NCBI GenBank assembly: GCA_027068235.1
Contig: JAMOUE010000386.1
Span: forward strand, 1-5,946
DNA: 5,946 nt
Direction: 5' to 3'
Origin: Deltaproteobacteria bacterium
GTDB lineage: Bacteria; Desulfobacterota; Dissulfuribacteria; Dissulfuribacterales; QOAL01
Part shown: positions 1 through 5,330 of the stretch, piece after piece
Layout: each line of letters begins with the position of its first letter
Numbering within the stretch: position 1 is the stretch's first letter
Program-made: the position numbers and the translations under genes
Notes under the pieces: generated by a model
The model's database searches: none
Told to the model about the DNA's origin: nothing
The model's input: only the letters and a program-made list of their open reading frames with translations

Positions 1-984
1 GTTGATTCAGCTTCTTTGGAAACTTTAACAGATGAGGTTGATGCAGCTACCATTGAAGATCAACCAATTGATTTACCTGATTCAGAAGAAGATGACATCC
101 AAATTGAGATTGAACAAGAGGTAATAGAGGCGAAAGACAGCGATAATCTTGGTGAAGATGAAATAGGAATCAACATAGAGGGAGATGATGAGCTTTGGGA
201 TGAAGGCGATGTAGAAGAGATTCCTCTTTTCGAAGACGAGGTCTTAAATGAGATAAGCGAAGAAGAAAGTAGGGAGGAAGAGTCATCTGCTGCTACTTCT
301 AGTCAGGGCGCAGTGTCTAATGAGGAAGGCGAAAAAAACGGTGCTGTTTCAGAAAAGGCAAGTGATGAGGAGTCTGGAGGAGATGGCGCTGGGGGTGATG
401 GGACAAATGATGAAACAGATGGCGCAAATAAAAGTGAAGAAGAAAGTGTGGTAGCAGCCGCAAATGAAAAGCCTGGATTTATGGGCTTATTGCCATGGCT
501 GGTAACAGGCCTTTCGTCAATTCTCATTTTACTTGCAGTTATCATTATATGGTCCCTTTGGAATAATTCTATCTCACGTGAACAGCCCTCTTTGAGTTCC
601 AAGGTGTCTGAAGAGGCGGTAAGGCCTCAACCTTCTAACACTCAAATGTCTGCTAAGAAGAGCGTAGGAAATACGGTTTCTAACTACGAGGCTATAGATC
701 TTGCTCCATTTATAATCCCTGGTAAAAGTGGTGGGGAGCTTGTCTTTTTTAAGCTCCAAGTAGAGTTGATTGTGCCTGATGCCACAACAAAGCAGGAGCT
801 TTTAAGGCGTCAGGCATGGCTAAGAGATATTATATATCAAGAACTAAAGGGGCTTGATATATCTAGAGGCGTTCAAGGTGACATCCTTGGGCGTTATAAG
901 ATGCCTTTATTAAATCGGTTGAATCGGGAATTTTCTCCTCTTAGAATAGAGGATATTAGACTTATGGGCTATCTACTGAGGTAG
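1..984 (+). CDS. FliL-like flagellar basal-body protein with long acidic N-terminal region (5' partial)
   Basis: The reading frame is open to the left edge (GTT GAT TCA GCT TCT before a TTG at 16), so the gene probably starts outside the window; the TTG has no special support. The visible 327 residues have three parts. First come about 155 residues very rich in Asp and Glu, turning Gly/Ser-rich near the end. One transmembrane helix follows at about nt 487-561 (LLPWLVTGLSSILILLAVII). After a Ser/Pro/Lys linker, the C-terminal domain at about nt 700-981 begins LAPFIIPGK, continues with a VFFKLQVEL strand and ends RIEDIRLMGYLLR, which fits FliL (start like LEPFIVNL, end like IKDVYFTDFVVQ). FliL family proteins sit beside the MotAB stator in the flagellar basal body with the C-terminal domain in the periplasm. 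Ordinary FliL is about 160-180 residues with a very short cytoplasmic tail, so this extension is unusual. Assignment is by eye; the fold is likely, the exact role inferred. Confidence 0.65.
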   Translation, partial: VDSASLETLTDEVDAATIEDQPIDLPDSEEDDIQIEIEQEVIEAKDSDNLGEDEIGINIEGDDELWDEGDVEEIPLFEDEVLNEISEEESREEESSAATSSQGAVSNEEGEKNGAVSEKASDEESGGDGAGGDGTNDETDGANKSEEESVVAAANEKPGFMGLLPWLVTGLSSILILLAVIIIWSLWNNSISREQPSLSSKVSEEAVRPQPSNTQMSAKKSVGNTVSNYEAIDLAPFIIPGKSGGELVFFKLQVELIVPDATTKQELLRRQAWLRDIIYQELKGLDISRGVQGDILGRYKMPLLNRLNREFSPLRIEDIRLMGYLLR

Positions 985-987
985 AAG

Positions 988-1287
988 ATGGCTGATGATT
1001 TTGTCAGTGATATTTCTCCATTAAATCAGATACTACCGGTAAGAGCTCAACCTGCGAACATTAGACAACAATCACGAAGAAGAGATAGACGGCAAGGAAA
1101 AGAGAAGGAAGACGCCAACCGTCATGAAAGGGAAGACGGTGGCATCATCTTTGTAGAAGACAAAGTTACAGTGCACTTAGATCATCAAACTGCATCAAAC
1201 AAATCACCACAACACTCCAAAAAGAAAACTTCTCAACACCAATCGGACTCGCCTGAAACAGTCAGGCATATAGATATTACAGTTTAG
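988..1287 (+). CDS. Small charged hypothetical protein in flagellar operon
   Basis: This is a 99-residue protein I do not recognise. The ATG at 988 is preceded by TGAGG at 977-981 with a 6-base spacing, a good ribosome binding site lying in the end of the FliL-like gene; only 3 bases separate the two genes. No signal peptide or membrane helix is visible. Residues 19-40 form a strongly basic patch (nine Arg/Lys, two acidic residues), while the whole protein is near neutral (17 Lys/Arg, 16 Asp/Glu) with six His. The middle (GGIIFVEDKVTVHLD) could form a beta hairpin; the rest looks disordered, being rich in Gln, Ser, Lys and His. The end HIDITV is beta-like. Position between the FliL-like and DUF2802-like genes suggests a flagellar or motility-linked role, but this is inference from context only. 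Confidence 0.7.
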   Translation: MADDFVSDISPLNQILPVRAQPANIRQQSRRRDRRQGKEKEDANRHEREDGGIIFVEDKVTVHLDHQTASNKSPQHSKKKTSQHQSDSPETVRHIDITV

Positions 1288-1289
1288 AT

Positions 1290-1673
1290 ATGCAGATGGA
1301 TACTATAAAAATTTTGATTGTGGTTTCAATCTGCTGTGACATCGTGCTATTTATACTGATAGCGTGGCTTTTTTTTAAAATAAAGGCCTTTGGGCCAAAG
1401 AAGCTACAACTTTTGATAGAGGAACTTAAAGAAAGTCAAAAACTCGTACAAAGGCTTCAAGCCATATTGGATGAAAAGGCTAGGCTGGTAAAGAGCCTGG
1501 AAGCACGCCTTGATACCACCTCTTCACCCGACAACCAAGACTTATCGCTAAACAAAAAGCAGGTAATAATGCTTTACAAAAGTGGTATGGACACCGCCCA
1601 GATCGCTAAAGAGACAGGCCTTACAACTGGAGAGGTGGAGCTAATTCTATCACTCAGTAATGTCTCTAAATGA
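1290..1673 (+). CDS. Membrane-anchored coiled-coil protein with DUF2802-like C-terminal helix-turn-helix
   Basis: This 127-residue protein has an N-terminal transmembrane helix (about residues 6-30, ending AWLFFK). A Lys/Glu/Leu-rich probable coiled coil follows (36-75), then a short Ser/Pro/Asp linker (77-85). The C-terminal segment (88-122) reads like a sigma-factor-type helix-turn-helix: a KKQVIMLYKSGMD helix, then TAQIAKETGLTTGEVELIL. This layout matches DUF2802, a family of short anchored proteins often encoded near flagellar or chemotaxis genes, whose function is not settled. It starts 2 bases after the previous stop with no clear Shine-Dalgarno site, so translational coupling is likely; ATG 1296 is an alternative start two codons in. 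The HTH-like part may bind protein rather than DNA, since it is tethered to the membrane. It ends the plus-strand block, 20 bases from the convergent gene's stop. Confidence 0.7.
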   Translation: MQMDTIKILIVVSICCDIVLFILIAWLFFKIKAFGPKKLQLLIEELKESQKLVQRLQAILDEKARLVKSLEARLDTTSSPDNQDLSLNKKQVIMLYKSGMDTAQIAKETGLTTGEVELILSLSNVSK

Positions 1674-1675
1674 TT

Positions 1676-1690
1676 AGTTCAGTTCAGTTC
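1676..1690. repeat. Three tandem AGTTC units between convergent genes
   Basis: The 20-base gap between the two convergent stop codons (1674-1693) is mostly AGTTC repeated three times. No stem-loop with a T-run is visible in the gap, so any terminator must lie in coding sequence or termination must be Rho-dependent. The repeat is short and may be chance. Confidence 0.5.
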
Positions 1691-1693
1691 AAA

Positions 1694-1942
1694 TCAGCTT
1701 TGTTGCTCTACATTTACTACCGTGCAAGTCATGGTATGTTTTATTGCATCAATAGATTGGAGCCTTTGCATAACTATATGGGACAGGGAATCGTGAGAGT
1801 CGGTTTCCACTTGCGCTATTATGTCGTAAGGCCCCATAATGACATCCAGGTGTTTGATTTCCTCCATATCCTTTAACTGTTTTACAACATCTGCCGTCTT
1901 TCCTATTTGGGTGTTTATGAGGATATAAGCCTTTAAAGACAT
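1694..1942 (-). CDS. Stand-alone Lrp/AsnC ligand-binding (RAM) domain protein
   Basis: The 82-residue protein matches the effector-binding half of Lrp/AsnC regulators along its whole length and lacks the DNA-binding helix-turn-helix. Visible signs are the first strand KAYILINTQIG, the helix KTADVVKQLKDM, the family-typical turn GPYDIIAQVE (GPYD at 37-40) and the closing strand ending TCTVVNV, giving the beta-alpha-beta-beta-alpha-beta RAM order. Such domains usually form dimers or higher oligomers that bind amino acids or similar small molecules between subunits. Without an HTH it may modify a full-length Lrp-type regulator by hetero-oligomerisation or act as a metabolite sensor; which one cannot be told here. 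The ATG has an excellent ribosome binding site (AAGGAGG, 9-base spacing) inside the 3' end of the gene upstream, with one base between stop and start. It is the last gene of the minus-strand block. Confidence 0.88.
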   Translation of the reverse strand: MSLKAYILINTQIGKTADVVKQLKDMEEIKHLDVIMGPYDIIAQVETDSHDSLSHIVMQRLQSIDAIKHTMTCTVVNVEQQS

Positions 1943-1943
1943 C

Positions 1944-2177
1944 TTAGTTTTCCTCCTTTGAAGCTGTTTCCTCTTTTTTTATCTGATCCAACTTATGCTG
2001 GGCAAAAAGATCCAATCCCAATTTTGCAAGTAACAGCGCACCTATCACAGTTAGTGGGTGCGTAAGAAAGGTTACGAGTTTTTTGCCCACTCCTTTACTT
2101 TTGTTCTGTGCCACAGGCGCTGGCACAGGCAGGACAACCACTTTGGAAGATTTTTCTTTTGACCCATCGTATTCCAT
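1944..2177 (-). CDS. Small single-pass membrane protein overlapping the YkgJ-like gene
   Basis: This is a 77-residue protein I do not recognise. Residues 1-33 are polar and disordered-looking, with a Val/Pro stretch (VVVLPVPAPV, 13-22). A hydrophobic helix spans about 34-58 (LVTFLTHPLTVIGALLLAKL), and the tail is Lys/Glu-rich. There is no cleavable signal or lipobox. The ATG at 2177 lies 83 bases inside the upstream YkgJ-like gene in another frame, yet has a strong ribosome binding site (AAAAGGAG, 10-base spacing). Later starts are weaker: the GTG giving VGKK directly overlaps an AGGAG and leaves no spacing. The stop is one base before the RAM-domain start. A real gene is supported by the two ribosome binding sites, the tight packing and the membrane helix; the function is unknown. 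Confidence 0.68.
   Translation of the reverse strand: MEYDGSKEKSSKVVVLPVPAPVAQNKSKGVGKKLVTFLTHPLTVIGALLLAKLGLDLFAQHKLDQIKKEETASKEEN
1952..1958 (-). promoter_or_regulatory. Ribosome binding site for the RAM-domain gene
   Basis: The minus strand reads AAGGAGG, 9 bases before the ATG at 1942. It is embedded in the last codons of the small membrane protein gene (Lys-Glu-Glu-Asn-stop), so the two genes are probably translated in a coupled way. Confidence 0.75.
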
Positions 2178-2883
2178 ATTTTAGTAGCTCCTTTTCATTA
2201 TTGGAAATGAGTTCTATAACCTCTGGTTTCTCAATATATCGATCAAGGTTTGGCCCTTCAAGAAAGTGTTGTCTGAATGAATCTATATCGTAACATCCCA
2301 TATAGAAGATATCGATTTGATCGGCATTGAGCTGTTCAATTCCAGATTCTGTTTTGGCCTGGAGGAGTTCACCAAAGACATCATTCATCTCGTTGTATTC
2401 ACTAATTCCCTCGTTCTCCTTCCATTCCTTTACAGTCCATTCCTTACAGTCTCTGAAACCATGGCAGTCTGGCTCTCTAACAATATAGTAAAATTCTTCC
2501 ACATCATCCGTGTCCTTGCTTCTTTTGGCCATCCTGGCAAGAGGATAGGTACGACAGGCCCCAGGACGTGCATCATATACGGTACAGCCTTTTTTCTCCT
2601 CCAAGAATGGGCATTTAAGATAGGGGCCATCCATTTTGAGAACCACCACAGGAAGCCCTGAGCCAAATCCCACATGAACGGAGGTATATTTTTTGAGAAA
2701 GTCTCCAGAAGTCATTCCAAGTTTGTTTTTGAGTTTCAGGATATCGTAGGGCATGAGTACGAGGTTTATGTCGTAACAGCAACGTGTAAAGCATTTCTTG
2801 TCAGGTGTGCATGAAAAGCAAAAAGTACTCTCGTCAGTAAGTTGTCTGGAATCGTCTAGATATGATTCAGGTCCTTGGGACAT
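2095..2883 (-). CDS. YkgJ-family cysteine cluster protein (putative metal or Fe-S binding)
   Basis: The 262-residue protein belongs to the YkgJ (CxxCxxCC) zinc/iron-chelating family. The N-terminal cluster is C22, C25, C31, C35 and C36 (reading FSCTPDKKCFTRCC). It is followed by the family's LMPYDILKLKNKLGM helix, C91 in KCPFL, C100 in KKGCTVY, and the diagnostic YDARPGACRTYP with C110. Further cysteines are C140, C146 and C197. Family members are thought to bind a metal or Fe-S cluster; their biological role is mostly unproven. The C-terminus adds C250, C253 and C257 (GCPACASAC), coded in the part that overlaps the next gene. The ATG is well supported by AAAAGGAG at 8-base spacing. The gene lies 27 bases after the lipoprotein gene. 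Residues 236-262 share DNA with the start of the small membrane protein. Family call is confident; function is not known. Confidence 0.87.
   Translation of the reverse strand: MSQGPESYLDDSRQLTDESTFCFSCTPDKKCFTRCCYDINLVLMPYDILKLKNKLGMTSGDFLKKYTSVHVGFGSGLPVVVLKMDGPYLKCPFLEEKKGCTVYDARPGACRTYPLARMAKRSKDTDDVEEFYYIVREPDCHGFRDCKEWTVKEWKENEGISEYNEMNDVFGELLQAKTESGIEQLNADQIDIFYMGCYDIDSFRQHFLEGPNLDRYIEKPEVIELISNNEKELLKYGIRWVKRKIFQSGCPACASACGTEQK
2188..2195 (-). promoter_or_regulatory. Ribosome binding site inside the YkgJ-like gene
   Basis: The minus strand reads AAAAGGAG, 10 bases before the ATG at 2177 of the small membrane protein. It lies within the coding sequence of the YkgJ-like gene (codons for KELL near residues 231-234), and decides the start that gives the 83-base overlap. 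Because the amino acids it encodes may themselves be conserved in the family, part of the match could be chance. Confidence 0.65.
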
Positions 2884-2891
2884 AATTTTTA

Positions 2892-2899
2892 CTCCTTTT
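2892..2899 (-). promoter_or_regulatory. Ribosome binding site for the YkgJ-like gene
   Basis: The minus strand reads AAAAGGAG, 8 bases before the ATG at 2883, in the 27-base gap after the lipoprotein gene. It fixes the start so that all N-terminal cysteines are included. Confidence 0.7.
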
Positions 2900-2910
2900 C
2901 GAACCGTTTT

Positions 2911-3588
2911 TTAAAGAATAGATAAAAATAGGGCGCCTAGTCTAAAGGTAAGGTTTTCTTCAAGGCCTCCCCTAAGATAAATATCATCTTGAATCCGCGT
3001 CAACATTCTGGTCATTATAACCTCAAAGCCCATGTTTATATAGCCCGATTCGAGGGCTTCATTTGTCAGAAAAAGAGGCAGGCCTTTTTGGTCTTTATAT
3101 GTCTTTAGCCGCCAATTTACCTGCGATATGTTATTATAGAGCCGTTCCAGCCTGTTTACATCTATCTGACACCCTGTAAGAAATGGCCCGCCTCCAGTGT
3201 CATAGGCCTCATCTATGCCTTTTTTCAATCCAAGTATAAGTATGAGTACCCTATCCCTGACCGGTGGATCTTGGCTAAATGCCAGCATTAAGAGTTCGTG
3301 GGATAGTGGAAGGCTCAGGCTGCTAGGTATGGCAAAAGTAGAGATTTTTCCAAAGACGGCCTTTAGTTTTTCTCTGCGCATATTGGGATCAGGCTCATAG
3401 CGCGGATTTTTGGCATAGAGTTTCTTGCCAAAGAGCATGATGCTTTCATAGTGTTTCCGAACGTGGTAGCTGATTATTTTGACATCCGGACTGCATATAT
3501 CTGCACATTTTTTCCCCAAGCCTGAACATCCGCAAAGAAGGCTGAGGAGGAATACTACTAATAAAATGCTAAATACAATGCGCCTCAT
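2911..3588 (-). CDS. Putative lipoprotein of unknown function
   Basis: The 225-residue protein starts with Arg-Arg and a hydrophobic run (IVFSILLVVFLLSLL) ending in LCGC-SG. C21 is the likely lipidated cysteine (Leu at -3, Gly at -1), with Ser at +2, which in enteric bacteria favours the outer membrane. The mature part holds two close cysteines (C28 and C32), no other membrane helix, and Leu-rich segments that look mainly helical, including LSHELLMLAFSQ and VNRLERLYNNISQVNWRLK. I recognise no catalytic motif. The ATG overlaps the hemW stop as ATGA, and no clear Shine-Dalgarno site precedes it, so translation is probably coupled to hemW. Coupling to a heme chaperone gene could hint at a shared envelope or respiratory context, but this is weak inference. 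Confidence 0.75.
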   Translation of the reverse strand: MRRIVFSILLVVFLLSLLCGCSGLGKKCADICSPDVKIISYHVRKHYESIMLFGKKLYAKNPRYEPDPNMRREKLKAVFGKISTFAIPSSLSLPLSHELLMLAFSQDPPVRDRVLILILGLKKGIDEAYDTGGGPFLTGCQIDVNRLERLYNNISQVNWRLKTYKDQKGLPLFLTNEALESGYINMGFEVIMTRMLTRIQDDIYLRGGLEENLTFRLGALFLSIL

Positions 3589-4730
3589 ACCAAATGACTA
3601 AGTACGTAATTGGAAATGTATTGGCCTCTTTTTGTTAGTCTCAAAGTATCAGCGTCTTTAGAGACCTCTAACAGGCCCTGATTACACAATTTATCAATGG
3701 TTTTGCCATAATATGAAAACAATTCTATGCCAAATCGCCTATAAAGTGCTTTTATATCGGCTCCTTTGGTCATCCTAAGCCACATGATTAATGTTTCTCG
3801 AAATCTTGCCTCTTTATTCAAGGTTTCTTCCTGTGCAATGGCCATTCCTTTTTTTTCTATACAATCCAAATATTGCAACAAGTTTGATGTATTAAAATAT
3901 CTCGTGTTATTAAAAAAAGAGACTGCACCACAGCCAAGCCCCAAATAATCTCCACCTGTCCAGTAGTTAATATTATGATTACACTCATGGCCTATGCGTG
4001 CGAAATTAGATATCTCGTATTGAAAAAGCCCTTTTGATTCAAGAAAGCTTTCTACATACTTGGTAAGATCAAGTCGTGTTTCCTCTTTCGGGAGTTTAAG
4101 GGCTCCTTTTGCAACTAGAGAGGCAAAACGTGTGTCAGGTTCTATGGTGAGTTCGTAGGCGGAAAGGTGTTCTGGACACAAAGAGGAGGCTATTTTCAAG
4201 GTCTTTTCAAGCCAAGTTTTGTCTTGACCCGGCAAGCTATAGATAAGATCAATAGATAAGTTTTTTATACCTGCTTCTCTTATAGTGTCTACTGCCTTTA
4301 AAGCATCATTTACCGAATGAATGCGGCCTAAAAGTTTTAGTCCCTCTGGTGTAAGATCCTGTACGCCAAGGCTTATCCTATTTATTCCAGCCTCTTTCAT
4401 GGCATGAATCCACGTTTTTTGAACAGACTCTGGATTGCACTCGATAGTTATCTCCATTTCAGACCTAGATCTCATATGGAAGATAGAAGAAAGTTCATCC
4501 ATTAAAGCAGATAAAAGGCGGGCCGGAACTAGCGAAGGAGTACCACCACCTATGTAGATGGTGTCAAAATAGAGGGCGTTGTCTATTCTATGAGTTACTG
4601 CACTTATTGCCTCCTTTTTTATTGCCAAAATGTAATGTTCCATCAGGTGTAGCTTGTCTTCAAAGGAGACAAAGGAACAGTAACTGCATTTTTTCCTGCA
4701 AAAAGGAATATGGATGTAGAGTCCTGCCAA
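3585..4730 (-). CDS. hemW: Radical SAM heme chaperone HemW
   Basis: This 381-residue protein is close to the usual HemW length. HemW binds heme and is thought to pass it to membrane hemoproteins of the respiratory chain; it is often mislabelled as oxygen-independent coproporphyrinogen III oxidase. The radical SAM cluster motif CRKKCSYC (C11, C15, C18) sits at the extreme N-terminus after LYIHIPF, as is typical. Also visible are the SAM-contacting GGGTPS (61-66), ECNPES (97-102), RISLGVQ (118-124), SIDLIYSLPGQ (159-169), YEISNFA (238-244), and the HNxxYW signature (HNINYW, 252-257) that separates HemW from HemN. The C-terminal winged-helix-like part ends LRLTKRGQYISNYV. The start is TTG with no good Shine-Dalgarno site; an in-frame stop two codons upstream and the family's N-terminus leave no better choice. 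It follows rlmE by 7 bases and overlaps the lipoprotein gene by 4. Confidence 0.95.
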   Translation of the reverse strand: MAGLYIHIPFCRKKCSYCSFVSFEDKLHLMEHYILAIKKEAISAVTHRIDNALYFDTIYIGGGTPSLVPARLLSALMDELSSIFHMRSRSEMEITIECNPESVQKTWIHAMKEAGINRISLGVQDLTPEGLKLLGRIHSVNDALKAVDTIREAGIKNLSIDLIYSLPGQDKTWLEKTLKIASSLCPEHLSAYELTIEPDTRFASLVAKGALKLPKEETRLDLTKYVESFLESKGLFQYEISNFARIGHECNHNINYWTGGDYLGLGCGAVSFFNNTRYFNTSNLLQYLDCIEKKGMAIAQEETLNKEARFRETLIMWLRMTKGADIKALYRRFGIELFSYYGKTIDKLCNQGLLEVSKDADTLRLTKRGQYISNYVLSHLV

Positions 4731-4737
4731 CGGTTAT

Positions 4738-5316
4738 TTATTTCTTGGTCTTACAGAAGAGAAATTTTTCTACACTTTCAGCCCTTGAACTTTTAGGCTT
4801 GAAAATCTTTACTGTTTTAAAGAGGCTTTGCGCCTTCTTTCGTAATTCAGGAAAATCCTCGCCGTCAAAGGCCTTACAGTAGAAAGCACCATCCTTGGTC
4901 AGAAACTTTGTAGCCAGCTCAAGGGCCATATTTGCAAGTTCTATTGACAAGTAATGGTCTCTGTCCTTTCTGCCAGTGGTTTTGGGTGCCATGTCAGAAA
5001 GTATTACGTCAAAAGGTAAGTATTCCCTTAAATCATTCTCAAAATCTATTTCATAGATGTCTTTCTTTAGAAAAAGGATATTTTCACCGCCAACCTTTAA
5101 CTTATGAAGGTCTATTGCAATTACCTTTCCTTTTTCCCCTACGACCTTTGCTGCAAACTTTGTCCAGGAGCCAGGCGCTGCGCCAAGGTCAAGGATGTGT
5201 TGCCCCTTTTTTAGAAATTTGAATCTATTTTGAGCCTCTATAAGTTTGTAAACAGAGCGGGCAGGATAGCCTTCTTTTTTGGCCTTGAAAAAGTAGTGAT
5301 CCTTTATCTCCTTCAT
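4738..5316 (-). CDS. rlmE: 23S rRNA (uridine-2552-2'-O)-methyltransferase RlmE (FtsJ/RrmJ)
   Basis: RlmE uses S-adenosylmethionine to 2'-O-methylate U2552 in the A-loop of 23S rRNA on the large subunit, a late assembly step. The 192-residue protein has the full Rossmann methyltransferase core: the SAM motif DLGAAPGSW (43-51), the acidic end of strand 2 at IAIDL (66-70), SDMAP (107-111) and FYCKAFDGEDF (145-155). All four residues of the K-D-K-E catalytic tetrad appear present: K24 in SVYKL, D108, K148 and E183 in SRAESVEK. It is slightly shorter than the E. coli enzyme at the N-terminus, as in many non-enteric members. Only a weak site (AAAGG, about 11 bases away) precedes the ATG, although AAGGAG occurs within the first codons. 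It lies 14 bases after the Fe-S protein gene and 7 before hemW, so co-transcription is likely. Confidence 0.95.
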   Translation of the reverse strand: MKEIKDHYFFKAKKEGYPARSVYKLIEAQNRFKFLKKGQHILDLGAAPGSWTKFAAKVVGEKGKVIAIDLHKLKVGGENILFLKKDIYEIDFENDLREYLPFDVILSDMAPKTTGRKDRDHYLSIELANMALELATKFLTKDGAFYCKAFDGEDFPELRKKAQSLFKTVKIFKPKSSRAESVEKFLFCKTKK

Positions 5317-5330
5317 AATTGATTGCGCCT

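Noticed and set aside
303..602. A 99-codon minus-strand open frame rich in Ser and Pro.
   Set aside because: It is opposite the acidic, Ser/Gly-rich part of the FliL-like gene; the composition is what complementing GAA/GAT/TCT codons gives.
1640..1720. A bidirectional intrinsic terminator at the convergent junction.
   Set aside because: I could find no GC-rich stem with a T-run in either direction; only the AGTTC repeat is present.
1670..1876. A plus-strand open frame whose ATG overlaps the DUF2802-like stop as ATGA, looking like a fourth gene of the plus operon.
   Set aside because: It runs antisense through the RAM-domain gene, which has clear family features and a strong ribosome binding site. 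The translation (Tyr, His and Cys rich) resembles no family and no Shine-Dalgarno site precedes it.
2095..2177. The possibility that the YkgJ-like gene and the small membrane protein are one gene split by a frameshift.
   Set aside because: The small protein has its own well-spaced ribosome binding site, and the YkgJ-like frame continues through its expected C-terminal helix and beyond. A fusion would add a membrane helix not known to me in this family. Sequencing of relatives would settle it.
2317..2661. A 114-codon plus-strand open frame.
   Set aside because: It is the antisense shadow of the YkgJ-like gene, whose cysteine motifs are well preserved; the plus-strand product shows no recognisable motif.
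4607..4882. A 91-codon plus-strand open frame spanning the rlmE-hemW junction.
   Set aside because: Both genes on the other strand are firmly identified, and the plus frame shows no ribosome binding site or known motif.
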